Under the pieces are notes generated by a model. The model made no database searches and was not told the DNA's origin. It saw only the letters and a program-made list of their open reading frames with translations. The position numbers were made by a program, and so were the translations under genes. From positions 29,077-93,076 of the forward strand of contig NZ_DASYZI010000373.1 in the NCBI RefSeq assembly GCF_035946395.1: a stretch of 64,000 bases of DNA, given 5' to 3'. This document shows positions 7,862-16,500 of the stretch, piece by piece (within the stretch, counting starts at the first letter, position 1; each line of letters begins with the position of its first letter). Source of the DNA: Actinocrinis sp035946395 (lineage in GTDB: Bacteria; Actinomycetota; Actinomycetes; Streptomycetales; Catenulisporaceae).

Positions 7862-8428
7862 ATGGGTAATCAAAACGCCAACATGCCCTCCGCGGGGCGC
7901 GGCCCCAAGACGAACTGGCCGAAGGTGGCTGCCATACTCAGCGCCGCGGCATCCGCGGTTGCCGTCCTGAGCTGGCTTGGAATATCAGGCGTCCCAAGCC
8001 CAGGCGCGCACCCCGCTGCGACTTCCAATCCCGGCGCTAACACCGTGCCCGATCCCGCTACTACCCAGACCGCCATCCACGTCATGAATTCATCCAACCC
8101 CAATGACACTGCCACTAACTTTGCCGGTCCAGCTGCGGCGCCGGCGGTCTGCTCACAGGTAGATGCGGTGGTCGCAACGTTCTACAGGGACGTGGGTACG
8201 ACGAGGTACAGCGAGATTCAGGCGGCTGAACGTGCGCTAACGGTGCTTGCTCAAATCGAAGCTGGTGGATCTCAACTCACTCCCGCGGTCAGCGCGGACC
8301 TCCAGGCCGTCGATAACGACTTTCAGCAGTTGTACGGAGAGGTGGGCAACAGTGCCTTCTACAACCAGGCACTTGCTCAACTCGGCGTCGACTACCGGCA
8401 GTTTCAGTCGGACTGCGGGAGCAGCTAA
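7862..8428 (+). CDS. secreted or membrane-anchored hypothetical protein
   Basis: 188 residues with a GGGAGGG ribosome site just before the ATG. A short polar N-terminus is followed by a hydrophobic segment near residues 20-44, then a Pro/Ser/Thr/Ala-rich linker (45-95) and a helical domain (about 100-188) with two cysteines, in VCSQVD and near the C-terminus (SDCGSS), that could pair outside the cell. Less GC-rich than its neighbours. No family recognised. Confidence 0.75.
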   Translation: MGNQNANMPSAGRGPKTNWPKVAAILSAAASAVAVLSWLGISGVPSPGAHPAATSNPGANTVPDPATTQTAIHVMNSSNPNDTATNFAGPAAAPAVCSQVDAVVATFYRDVGTTRYSEIQAAERALTVLAQIEAGGSQLTPAVSADLQAVDNDFQQLYGEVGNSAFYNQALAQLGVDYRQFQSDCGSS

Positions 8429-8724
8429 TCTGCGGCCGAGATTCGAGCTGCCTGAGCGATGAAGCCGGGCTGGGCAGATACCGGCCCATCCTGCCTCGCG
8501 GAGGTGATGCCGCGCGATCTTGGGGCAATGAGACGCGGACGGGACATCGGCGCTCCGCAGGGCAGCCACACCCGACCTGCGGAATGCACGGGCGGGTCGG
8601 ATTCACGCTCGTGGTAGGGCCAAAGAAAAGCTACGGCCGACACGCGCTGCACGCCGAGAACATGCGGTATTCGGCTGGCTGGGCGGTCTCCGTGCCGCCC
8701 GCGAGACCCGCCTGCGGATGAGCG

Positions 8725-9153
8725 TTAGGCCGAGTGGAGCAGCAGGCAGCGCACGGCGCCTGCGGCGTAGCCGTCGAGGTGTTCGGGCACGTACGGCAGC
8801 TGCGCGCCGGTGCCGCAGGCGTCGTTGAGCAGCAGGCGCATTTCGCGCAGGTCTCTGGGGTCGTAGCGGCCGAAGTGCGCGGCCAGGTCGACGGGCAGCT
8901 CGGGAAGCGGCTGGCCGTCGTGCTCGGCGAAGTCGTAGACCTGGGCGCCGTCGGCGCCCAGGGCGAGCGCGAGGTACCGGCCTTCGTCGACGCTGTCGAG
9001 GCTCACCGTGACGTACGAGGCGGTCGGGTACATCGCGCGTAGCGCACGGCTGAGCAGTCCGAACAACCGGTAGCCCAGGGTGTTGAGCGCGAGTCGTTGC
9101 GCGTCGAACTCGTCGGCCAGGGCAACGCCGTTGGAAGGGGCGGGCGTGGACAT
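8725..9153 (-). CDS. hypothetical protein
   Basis: 142 residues from the ATG at 9153-9151, with an AAGGAG site four bases upstream, which decides the start over an ATG 12 codons earlier. Mixed alpha/beta composition with a YDPRDLREMRLLLNDACGTG block. No family recognised. The preceding 296 bases (8429-8724) hold no gene that I can support. It follows the SSB-like gene at 9254-9580 by 100 bases and may be its operon partner. Confidence 0.72.
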   Translation of the reverse strand: MSTPAPSNGVALADEFDAQRLALNTLGYRLFGLLSRALRAMYPTASYVTVSLDSVDEGRYLALALGADGAQVYDFAEHDGQPLPELPVDLAAHFGRYDPRDLREMRLLLNDACGTGAQLPYVPEHLDGYAAGAVRCLLLHSA

Positions 9154-9253
9154 GACGCTCCTTGCGTAAGAAAGGGAAGAGACGATCAACGCCCCGACAC
9201 CGCGCGGCGAGGCGGGCTGGCCGGGCCACCCGTGGGCGGCCCGGCCGCCGGGG

Positions 9254-9580
9254 TCATACAGGCAGCGGTTCGACGGTCAGCGTGTTGAGCAGGCGCAGGC
9301 GCGGGCCGGGCCCGGTGGGTGCGTTGAGCACCGGGCTGCCCTGGACGACGACGCGCAAGCCGCGCTTGACCTGGTCGAACATGTAGTCGGCCACCAAGCC
9401 GCGCGCGGCGGTGCACTGGATCTGGACGGTGCGCGGCTGCGCGGGAGCCCCGGGAGTCGCAGCGAGGAGCAGGGTGGTGGCCAGGGTGATGCAGGCTACG
9501 CCCCCGCCGCCGGGCAGCGGGCGCAGGCGGGCGTCTTGGGTGACGGTGCCGGTCAAGGTGACGGGTCGGGTCGCGGGCAT
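9254..9580 (-). CDS. short SSB-like OB-fold protein
   Basis: 108 residues. The start VTLTGTVTQDARLRPLPGG, then ACITLAT, TVQIQCTA and a RGLRVVVQG strand, follow the strand order of single-stranded DNA-binding proteins (compare VVGNLTEDPQLRF in the ssb at 19809-20231). It lacks the acidic C-terminal tail that recruits partners in true SSB. A specialised or diverged element SSB is likely. A family 1 structure lies 86 bases upstream of the start. Confidence 0.7.
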   Translation of the reverse strand: MPATRPVTLTGTVTQDARLRPLPGGGGVACITLATTLLLAATPGAPAQPRTVQIQCTAARGLVADYMFDQVKRGLRVVVQGSPVLNAPTGPGPRLRLLNTLTVEPLPV

Positions 9581-9665
9581 CGCGGGTCCTTGTCTGTCTC
9601 GGGCCGCCGTGCGGTCCTCGTGGGGTTGACAGACCAGGTCAAAGCTCGCGCGGGCGGCGGGTGGG

Positions 9666-9705
9666 CAAGGCTCGGCGCAGCCGACCGCGCAGCGGCTTGG
9701 CCTTG
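9666..9705 (-). promoter_or_regulatory. family 1 structured element, copy B (three-way junction)
   Basis: Outer stem CAAGGC (9666-9671) with GCCTTG (9700-9705). Hairpin 1 is TCGGC-GCA-GCCGA (9672-9684) and hairpin 2 is CCGC-GCA-GCGG (9685-9695). Hairpin 1 differs from copy A by paired changes that keep the stem. 85 bases upstream of 9254-9580. On the minus strand an AGGTCAGCAC box precedes it. Confidence 0.75.
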
Positions 9706-9868
9706 ACGCGCGCCGCCCGGGGGTGCTGACCTGCTCGGGCGGGCAACCTCCGAGGACGCGCAGGTGCCCGGGGCATCAAAGCCCTGAAGATGACCGCGGA
9801 CTGCGGCGTCGAGCGGCCCGTTGCGAAGACCGACCTGCGCCTGCCCAGCGACTGGTGAATGCGGACTG

Positions 9869-11080
9869 CTACCCGTCGCCGACCCGCCGCTGCGCGGCGA
9901 CTGTCGTCATCTCGAACTGGATCGGCACGCCGTGTCGCGCCGGTGGCTGGTCGTCGCCCAGAGCCAGGAGCGACCACGTTCGGCGCAACTCAGCCGCCAG
10001 GGAGACGTCCTCGGTGGTTACCGCGAGCTGAGCGTCTCCGATCAAGTGCTGAATCCGTTCGTAGGCAGTGATGCGCGTCTTCGTGTCGAGCCTGCTGAAG
10101 ATGCCCTCCATGATGAGGAAGGTCGGTTCGACCTCGGCGTGGCGACGAGCTAGCGCGGCTGCGAACTCCGCCACCACAAACAGTTTCGTGATGTGGCCCC
10201 AGTCGTCCGTCCGGATGTTGCCGTGCCACTCCACTGCGCTCTTCACGGAATCCCCGTCTACATCGATGCGTCTGACGGCGCCGTCGCGGCTGGGCAGTTC
10301 GCTCAGGATCCCCTTCGTCGCGCTCACGCTGAGCTGAAAGAGACTCGCAAGGTCAGACACCGTTAGCGGCGACAACTGTGGGCACCGGTCGTCGAGATAG
10401 ATCGTCTTGAAGGGGCGAGCCACATAGGGCACGGCGACCCCGTCCAGCACGTGCTTGACCTCGCCCGCGCGGCCCCGCGTGTTCACCTCGTGCGTCAAGG
10501 GGTTGAACCATCGGACGGCGAAGTCGATGTCGGTCTGTCTCGACAACGCGGCGACATGATCGGCGTCGGCGACGCTGGAGATGAGCCGCGACAAGACGGT
10601 CTTGCCCGAGCCGATGTTCCCGTAGATCACGTTGCACATCCCGAAGTCGAACCGCCGGCCCGACAGCGTGGCCGGCGCAGAGTGGATCGCGATCGTGTCG
10701 ACAAGGCCGAAGCCGTCGAACGCGATCCCGCCGTTGACCTCGGCCCCCGTACGCGCCTCGTGCAGGCGCTTCCAGGCGCGCAACTGTGCGACTGAGTAGA
10801 TCCCCTCGCTGTCGTCGTCGATCGCCTTGCCGTGCACGTAGCAGCACCAGATCCCGTTGGCGAAAGAGCTGCGCTCGGCGTTGGAGAGCCCGCCGGTTCC
10901 GCGCGGCCCACGTTCGGCTGCCGCGTAGATGTGGGCGGCCATGCCGGTGCGCACGACGGCGCTCGGGCTGGAGCCAGGTCCGATGGTCCGTACCCCACAC
11001 CTCGGGACGGAGCATTGGAAGCCCGCGCGCTCGGCGAGCATCCTGCGCGTCGCGGCAGAAAACCCGGCACGTCCGCTCAT
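9869..11080 (-). CDS. HNH-like domain fused to an RecF/SMC-type ATPase; candidate defence protein
   Basis: 403 residues. Residues about 10-110 match the defence-associated HNH-like module: CSVPRC at 23-28, MAAHIYAAAERGPRG around H50, then NGIWCCYVHGKAID at 75-87, where the usual CxxC is replaced by CC and a histidine. Residues 125-400 form a P-loop ATPase with Walker A GNIGSGKT (154-161) and a Walker B-like strand FLIMEG (321-326), followed by SRLD and a switch-like VTTEDV. An ABC signature LSGGQ is not evident. Nuclease-plus-ATPase pairs such as Septu use two proteins; here both parts lie in one chain. The start (ATG 11080) lies 155 bases from a perfect SOS palindrome shared with the divergent 11267 gene. 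Activity and target are inferred. Confidence 0.82.
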   Translation of the reverse strand: MSGRAGFSAATRRMLAERAGFQCSVPRCGVRTIGPGSSPSAVVRTGMAAHIYAAAERGPRGTGGLSNAERSSFANGIWCCYVHGKAIDDDSEGIYSVAQLRAWKRLHEARTGAEVNGGIAFDGFGLVDTIAIHSAPATLSGRRFDFGMCNVIYGNIGSGKTVLSRLISSVADADHVAALSRQTDIDFAVRWFNPLTHEVNTRGRAGEVKHVLDGVAVPYVARPFKTIYLDDRCPQLSPLTVSDLASLFQLSVSATKGILSELPSRDGAVRRIDVDGDSVKSAVEWHGNIRTDDWGHITKLFVVAEFAAALARRHAEVEPTFLIMEGIFSRLDTKTRITAYERIQHLIGDAQLAVTTEDVSLAAELRRTWSLLALGDDQPPARHGVPIQFEMTTVAAQRRVGDG

Positions 11081-11235
11081 GTCGTCATCCCCTGGTGTGT
11101 GCTGGCCTGCCCGTTGAGGCGCAAGGCGTCACTGCTCTGGGACTGGTCTCGTCGAGAGTGTGGCAGGACCGTGTGACACCACGCACTGGACCTTCGGCGA
11201 CTGCGCTCCGGACACGCTGGCGGCCTCGAAAGAGA

Positions 11236-11255
11236 TATCGAACGTAGGTTCGATA
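11236..11255. promoter_or_regulatory. LexA-type SOS box
   Basis: TATCGAAC-GTAG-GTTCGATA, a perfect 8-bp inverted repeat containing TCGAAC-N4-GTTCGA, the actinobacterial LexA consensus. Its right edge is 11 bases from the ATG of 11267-11602 and its left edge 155 bases from the divergent HNH-ATPase gene, so either or both may be damage-inducible. Confidence 0.85.
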
Positions 11256-11266
11256 GTCTGCGCTGC

Positions 11267-11602
11267 ATGTCCCAGTCTTTGCGCTTCGGCCCGCACCCGC
11301 CGGACCTCCAGCCGGCAGCCGACGCCGCGCCGAAGGACGGGTACGCCCGGTTGGAACGGCGCGACTTCCAGATCGTTCGCGCTCGCGTTGCGGGAGAGTG
11401 GAAACTCGGCGTGCTGCGCGAGTGGCGCAGGGGCAAGCACGGCCGCGCGGTGCGTATCGAGTTCCCGGACCCGCGCAGCCCGAGCAGATCGCGCGACGTC
11501 TGGTTCCGGTTTGAGCCTGCGAGTGTCGATCCTGTGGCGGTGGATCCCGAGACCGGGATCGTTCTACTACTGCCGCCAAGGCTGCGCGGCGGCGCGGCGT
11601 AA
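11267..11602 (+). CDS. small hypothetical protein directly behind an SOS box
   Basis: 111 residues. Basic central part (RLERRDFQIVRARVAGEWKL, then REWRRGKHGRAVRIEF) and a C-terminal strand-rich section. No Shine-Dalgarno is visible and the SOS box ends 11 bases upstream, so the mRNA may be leaderless or nearly so. No family recognised. The operator suggests induction by DNA damage. Confidence 0.7.
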   Translation: MSQSLRFGPHPPDLQPAADAAPKDGYARLERRDFQIVRARVAGEWKLGVLREWRRGKHGRAVRIEFPDPRSPSRSRDVWFRFEPASVDPVAVDPETGIVLLLPPRLRGGAA

Positions 11603-11801
11603 CGGTCCGCGCCGCGCCGATAGGTGCCGTGAGGCGCGTTCGACGTGCGTGCCACCACGCGGGCCGAGGTGATGCGGTAGTCCGGATAGACGAAGGTACG
11701 GGACGGTCAGGCGCTTGGCGTTTATGCGCATGACTTCGTGCCAGGTCCATTCGATACACGTGAAATCGCCCAGGCGGACGTGCGTCTTCGACTACGGCTC
11801 G

Positions 11802-12806
11802 ATGTCGGCATCGCATTCGTCCTGGGGCGCTCTGGCTGATCGGACGGCATTGCTCGGCCGCGACCCGGGCTGGTCTGGCAGACTCGGGCGGGTGGTGCAC
11901 TGGTGGGAGCGGGCTTCGGCCGAGCAGATCGCGCAGCGTACGCACCGGGTCTCCCGGCGGCTGCTGCGCGCGCAGGCGGCCGGGCCCGAGGTTTTCCGGC
12001 AGGTGTTCGCCGAGGTCTCCAGCGAGGACGGGATGCTGGTCTACCTGCTCGGTTCCTGGGCGAACCTGGTTGCGGGGCACGCCGGGCGCACTGGGGCGCA
12101 AGTGGTGGACGCCCGCGTGGCCGGTCGCCCCGGGTGGGCGCGGTACCTGTCCGACCTCATCGACGCCGGCGCGGACGGGCCGCGGCTGAAGAGCGCGGTG
12201 GAGGCGGTGCTGCTGCACATCCCCGCGGACGAGGACATCCTTGCGCTCACGGCGGCGCTGGCCGCCGAGGTGATCGAGGTTTACACGGCCTGCGGCGGGC
12301 CTCAGCGCCTGGCCGAGGTGATCAGCGTGGTGGCGCCGCAGCTGGCCGAGCACGGGATCAGCGCGCTGGGCGCGCCGCTGGGCTACCTGCTGGCGGCCAC
12401 GGCGCTGGGGAACGGGTCGGCGGCGGCGCACCTGCTGCCCCGGTTGCAGGCTCGCGCCGTTCCGGTGGTCGTGGCGCTGGCGCAGTTGGCCGCGCGCGCC
12501 AAGGGCGAGGGGCGCTCGGTGGTGCGTCTGGACCCGGACGGGGTGCCCGCGGAGTTGTTCGACGTCGAGCAGTTGCCGCTGCTGGCCGACGCCGAGGACG
12601 CCCAGAACGATGTGCGGCTGATCGCGCTGTACGACCAGGGCATCGAGGCGGCCCGGCGGGGCGATCAGGCCGCAAGCGCGGCGTTCGCCGCGCGGGTGCG
12701 CTCGCTGCCCGGGGAGCAGGCGGCGCTGCTGACCGAGCAGGCGGTCACCTCCACCGCGCTGTTCATCGGCCAGACCTGGTCGAGCGGATCAGCCCTCGAA
12801 CCCTGA
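11802..12806 (+). CDS. hypothetical protein, Ala/Leu-rich helical
   Basis: 334 residues from the ATG at 11802. An earlier in-frame ATG at 11715 adds 29 residues with poor coding character. Contains VHWWERASAEQIAQRTHRVS and a long helical middle section. No catalytic motif recognised. The next gene on the same strand begins 34 bases later, suggesting an operon with 12841-13638. Confidence 0.65.
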   Translation: MSASHSSWGALADRTALLGRDPGWSGRLGRVVHWWERASAEQIAQRTHRVSRRLLRAQAAGPEVFRQVFAEVSSEDGMLVYLLGSWANLVAGHAGRTGAQVVDARVAGRPGWARYLSDLIDAGADGPRLKSAVEAVLLHIPADEDILALTAALAAEVIEVYTACGGPQRLAEVISVVAPQLAEHGISALGAPLGYLLAATALGNGSAAAHLLPRLQARAVPVVVALAQLAARAKGEGRSVVRLDPDGVPAELFDVEQLPLLADAEDAQNDVRLIALYDQGIEAARRGDQAASAAFAARVRSLPGEQAALLTEQAVTSTALFIGQTWSSGSALEP

Positions 12807-12840
12807 GTTCGTCGCCGCCCCGCGCGGGTTATGCCGGACC

Positions 12841-13638
12841 GTGGTCATACTGGTGTCGCGGGCCGGCGGGCGGGAGGTGGTCGGCGTGGAGCATCCGATG
12901 CTCGCCCTGTACCCCGGCGCGCGGGTACCGGCGGCGATGATCGACGCCCACGCGGTCGGCGACGACGCAGGCGGCCGGGTACTGGCCGTGCACCTGACCC
13001 GCTACCCGCTCGATCCACCCGACCAGCGATACCAGCGCCCCGACTCACTGCTCTGGCTGCACCTGGCCGCCGTCGTGCCCGAGCCGTGGCAGACGATCAG
13101 CGAGCGCATCCCCGCGAACTACAACCGGGAGCACCGCGCGCGTCTGCGCGACCAATGGATCCAGCAAGACCGGTTGGTGAGCTTCGCCGACGTGGTGGTC
13201 ACTCACGCCCGGGAGCAGCCTCCGCTGCTGGTGCTCGACGCCGCGATGAGCAAGGGCGCCCCCAGCGCCGTCGGCGTCGTCATCGACGAGCGCACCTGCC
13301 TGGTCGGCCTGCGCACCCGCGAGGAGGCCCGCGTACAGGAGACGCGCGGCTACGCGGTGGTCATGACAGCCGACGGCCCGCAGCCCGGCCCGGTCGCCCT
13401 GTACGCCAGCGCCCTGCTGGGCTGGAAGCAATGGTGGCTTGATCGCGCCGACGAACTCTCGGACCGGCCCGTCTCGCTCGACCGTCTGCCACCCCCGCCG
13501 CTCGAACTGGACGTCGTCGAGGCCTGGACACCCCACCGGGTGCATCTGGAGGCGCCCGAACACGCCCGCTGGCCCGCCCGTCCCCTTCGGCCGCGCCGCA
13601 TCGGCCTCGACTGGCTGGACGAACCCGGCCTGCTCTAG
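12841..13638 (+). CDS. hypothetical protein
   Basis: 265 residues from a GTG at 12841; the start is uncertain because no clear ribosome site precedes it. Contains YNREHRARLRDQWIQQDRLV and a VVVTHAREQPPLLVLDAAMS segment; the C-terminal 60 residues are Pro/Arg rich. No family recognised. Probably co-transcribed with the gene at 11802-12806. Confidence 0.65.
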   Translation: MVILVSRAGGREVVGVEHPMLALYPGARVPAAMIDAHAVGDDAGGRVLAVHLTRYPLDPPDQRYQRPDSLLWLHLAAVVPEPWQTISERIPANYNREHRARLRDQWIQQDRLVSFADVVVTHAREQPPLLVLDAAMSKGAPSAVGVVIDERTCLVGLRTREEARVQETRGYAVVMTADGPQPGPVALYASALLGWKQWWLDRADELSDRPVSLDRLPPPPLELDVVEAWTPHRVHLEAPEHARWPARPLRPRRIGLDWLDEPGLL

Positions 13639-13799
13639 GTCCTGTATCCAGCGGTGCTGTTCGCAGGCCGTGTCGTGGTGAGATGCTCGCTCTACGCGGG
13701 GTCTCGCCACACAGCCCTGTCAGCGGACGGACGAGCCTGTGGGTGATCGGTCCAGGGCAGCGTTCGGCGTATGTCAGAGCTGTGTCCTAGCCTGCGCGG

Positions 13800-14507
13800 G
13801 TGACTGATCCTCAGCCCGCATGCCATCTCTGGGACGCGCCGGACGTGGCCGAACTCGGGCCGCCGGTTCTCGCTGCCCCCTGGTGGGGCCTTAAGGGGCA
13901 GATGCGTGCGACGCTGGAGGCGTACCAGCAGGGCCGGTGCGCCGTCTGCGGTGAGGCGGCCCCGATAAACTTCGACCACTGCCACGACGCTGGCTTGGTA
14001 CGCGGTCTGCTGTGCCGGCGCTGCAACCCAGCTGAGGGCCGCGACCGCAGGTGGGATGCGCGGTTGGTCGCGTACCGGCTCAGGCCGCCGGCAGTGCTCC
14101 TCGGCGCCACGGTGCCGTACTGTCGCGAGCTGGTCAGACAGTCCTTCTGCTCCGCAGTGGAGATCGGCGGCCCGTGTCAGCTCGACTTCAGGCCGCGCCA
14201 GCCCGCGCAGGCGGCGCAGTACCTTGCCGAGCACGCCGCCGCGAGCTGCCTGGATGCCTGGAAGCGGGCGCACGGTCCGTGGCAGGGTATGGGCAGAGTG
14301 CCCCGCGGCCTGCTGCACGCCTGGTTCGACGCGCCCAAGACGACTGTCACCGGGTGGATATCCAAGCGTGCCTCCAACCACTTCCCCTACCCCGGCGACG
14401 ACCGTCTCTATGACGAACAGGCCTTGCGGCGCTGGGGCGCGCAGAATGGCCTGCTCGACGACCACGGGCTGCCAAGGACCAGTTACCGCAGGAGGCCAGG
14501 CGGGTAA
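13800..14507 (+). CDS. endonuclease VII-like His-Me finger protein
   Basis: 235 residues, GTG start. Residues about 43-82 carry the recombination endonuclease VII signature: CAVCG, FDHCHDAGLVRGLLC and CRRCN. The two CxxC pairs bind zinc and the D-H-C-H segment is the catalytic beta-beta-alpha centre. In T4 the enzyme resolves branched DNA; actinomycete relatives are common on phages and plasmids and their targets are unknown. The C-terminal part (about 165-235) contains a TTVTGWISKR HTH-like segment and ends basic. Confidence 0.82.
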   Translation: MTDPQPACHLWDAPDVAELGPPVLAAPWWGLKGQMRATLEAYQQGRCAVCGEAAPINFDHCHDAGLVRGLLCRRCNPAEGRDRRWDARLVAYRLRPPAVLLGATVPYCRELVRQSFCSAVEIGGPCQLDFRPRQPAQAAQYLAEHAAASCLDAWKRAHGPWQGMGRVPRGLLHAWFDAPKTTVTGWISKRASNHFPYPGDDRLYDEQALRRWGAQNGLLDDHGLPRTSYRRRPGG

Positions 14508-14903
14508 AGCCGCTTTGCTGGCGCGGCGGCGGGCGGGTCAGACGAGAACTCGCAGCGGCGCATGTGGTGGCAACCTGCGCCCGCCGACATGACGATGAAA
14601 ACGATGGGCCGCGGGCAGGACAGGACCCACGCGGTTCCGGCCGAGCCCACGTCCGCGCTGGTGCAGAACCTGCAACTACTCATAGGTCTTCCCCGAGCCG
14701 GGAGCTTCCTCATGTCACGGGTCGGACAGTCTCGGACAGTCTCGCGGGACATGTCGCGTGGGCGTGCCCAAGGTGGTTGTCCCCCACGTCACCGGCGTTG
14801 AGGATGGTGCGTCAGGGAACTGCGCCCGGTTGCCGCGGCGGCCCGCCAAAGCCAGTCGCCTGTCACCAGACGGCTATTGTATTTCACTGCTCAAGGAGCC
14901 CAC
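14508..14903. other. gap without a supported gene
   Basis: 396 bases. Open frames here have no ribosome sites and Arg/Pro/Cys-biased products. A short direct repeat, TCGGACAGTCTCGGACAGTCTCG, at about 14723-14745 is the only clear feature. Confidence 0.5.
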
Positions 14904-15164
14904 GTGTCGTACTTTCATCCTGCCCGGAAACGACGCACGCCGCCGCCGGACCTGCCCGATCCGGACCCGCGGCCAACGTCCGCCTGGCCTTGGACGCTGC
15001 TGGCCGTGGCCGCGCTCGGGATCGAAGTCCCGACCGCGGTGGTGTTGTCCGTGCTGCATGTCCCGATCGCTGCGGTGCTTACGCTGATCGGCGGGGCGTC
15101 GCTGGTCACGGTAGCCGCCGTCGACCAGATCCACCGACTGCTGCGCGATAGTGGGACCTCGTGA
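14904..15164 (+). CDS. small two-helix membrane protein
   Basis: 86 residues from a GTG at 14904, chosen because AAGGAG lies six bases upstream. A basic, Pro-rich N-terminus is followed by two transmembrane helices at about 33-52 and 56-73. It overlaps the next gene by four bases (GTGA), so translation of the two is probably coupled. No family recognised. Confidence 0.75.
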   Translation: MSYFHPARKRRTPPPDLPDPDPRPTSAWPWTLLAVAALGIEVPTAVVLSVLHVPIAAVLTLIGGASLVTVAAVDQIHRLLRDSGTS

Positions 15165-15931
15165 GCGACTCCACGAGGCGGCGCTACGGGACGGAGAACG
15201 ATCTGCGCTACGGCGTCATGCTTGTGGCCAGGGATTTGCCGGTGATCGCAGAATCACTCAGCCGACACAAGGAGAAGCCCCGGTTGATCATCCCGTCCAC
15301 GGGCGAACCCACGACCAACCCCTTCTACGGTGTCTCCATCAGCGTGATTCTGAGGCATACGCGCAGGGTGCTGGACCAGCAGAGAGTCACGTACCGGGAC
15401 ATCGGCCACCAGGCGTGGTACGCGGCGGAGACCGTGCGGGCCCAGGTATCGGGCCGCAGGACACTGGCACCGAAAACCGCCGAGGCGATCTCGGTCCTGC
15501 TTGGAGGCCCGGACGGTGCATGGTCGGCGGCACGGAAGCCCGAACACTCGCGCAGTCACTGCGTTGTTCCCGCGGAAGTGCCCCGCCCTGTCGAGCCGTC
15601 CGGGCGGTCGCTTCCTCCGGATCCGACAGCGGCAACAACGACGGGGCAGTTTCATGCGAAGCTGGTCGAACTCAAGGTGTGGGCCGGCGATCCGAGCCTG
15701 CGCCAGCTGGCCGCCCGGCGCGACCAACTCGCGCGCAGCAGCCTCAGTGACATGCTGCGCCGCGCCGCTCGACTGCCGCGTTACGACCTGCTGCGCGAGT
15801 ACGTCATTGCATGCGGTGCCCTTGACCAGTGGCCCCTATGGGACTTGGCCTGGCAGCGACTAAAAAGCCGGGCAAGCGCCACGGACTGCCCGCGGCTGAC
15901 AACCGACGCGCAGTCAAGGGCAGAAACGTGA
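15161..15931 (+). CDS. protein with two HTH-like segments
   Basis: 256 residues from a GTG overlapping the previous stop. Residues about 62-115 (VILRHTRRVLDQQRVTYRDI and on to TLAPKTAEAISVLLG) and about 165-235 (LRQLAARRDQLARSSLSDML, then RLPRYDLLREYVIACGA) look like Xre-type helix-turn-helix folds; the second resembles the N-terminal HTH of many actinomycete regulators. A DNA-binding partner of the coupled membrane protein is a reasonable guess. Confidence 0.7.
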   Translation: MSDSTRRRYGTENDLRYGVMLVARDLPVIAESLSRHKEKPRLIIPSTGEPTTNPFYGVSISVILRHTRRVLDQQRVTYRDIGHQAWYAAETVRAQVSGRRTLAPKTAEAISVLLGGPDGAWSAARKPEHSRSHCVVPAEVPRPVEPSGRSLPPDPTAATTTGQFHAKLVELKVWAGDPSLRQLAARRDQLARSSLSDMLRRAARLPRYDLLREYVIACGALDQWPLWDLAWQRLKSRASATDCPRLTTDAQSRAET

Positions 15932-16238
15932 CGTGGCCCTGGACACGAACCCGTCGAACCGCAGGACTGAATTGTGTCGCTCGACAGCGACGGTGCGCTG
16001 CGACGAAAGCCGAGTGTGTTCGTTCTCGCATTCGCCTGCGCTAGATTCGCGGTGCCCTTACAGTAGCGCCAGTACCCGCAGATGCGGATGCAATTGCCGA
16101 TCGCAGGTCACGGCACACTGAAAACTCAACAGCCACATCGGTACTCCGGCCGGTCCCCCACGCTGCGCAATAGACGGCCGTCGGCGAAGCCGCCCCGCGA
16201 ACCTCGTGGGGCACGGTGGAACCGGAAAGGAGGAACTG

Positions 16239-16355
16239 ATGGACGATCAGCCCAAGCAGAAGAAGGAGGTGCCGGACACGAGGCTGGAGTGGGTCAAGGT
16301 TTTCGCCACTCTCGCCGACGCCGCCTCCCGCATCCTCGATCTCCTGCGCCGCTGA
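16239..16355 (+). CDS. 38-residue small protein with its own terminator
   Basis: The ATG at 16239 has a near-perfect AAAGGAGG site six bases upstream. The peptide starts MDDQPKQKKEVPDTRLEW and ends in an amphipathic helix (VFATLADAASRILDLLRR). A strong terminator begins five bases after the stop. Full expression signals around so short a frame argue that it is real; toxin, antitoxin and signalling roles are all open. The 307 bases before it (15932-16238) contain no other gene I can support. Confidence 0.75.
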   Translation: MDDQPKQKKEVPDTRLEWVKVFATLADAASRILDLLRR

Positions 16356-16359
16356 TCAC

Positions 16360-16397
16360 GAAGACCTCCCGCCGAAGAGAGCGGCGGGGAGGTCTTC
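16360..16397 (+). terminator. rho-independent-type terminator of the 38-residue gene
   Basis: GAAGACCTCCCGCCG (16360-16374) pairs with the complementary arm ending GGAGGTCTTC (16382-16397), 15 bp with one bulged G. It lies directly after the small gene. Confidence 0.8.
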
Positions 16398-16500
16398 ACC
16401 CATTGCAGCACAGCCACATTCCCTGGCGCAGCACTTCACCGAACCACGCCAGGAAGTCGGCGCGTGGCGCACACCGGTTGCGTGACCGGATCAGGGCTCG

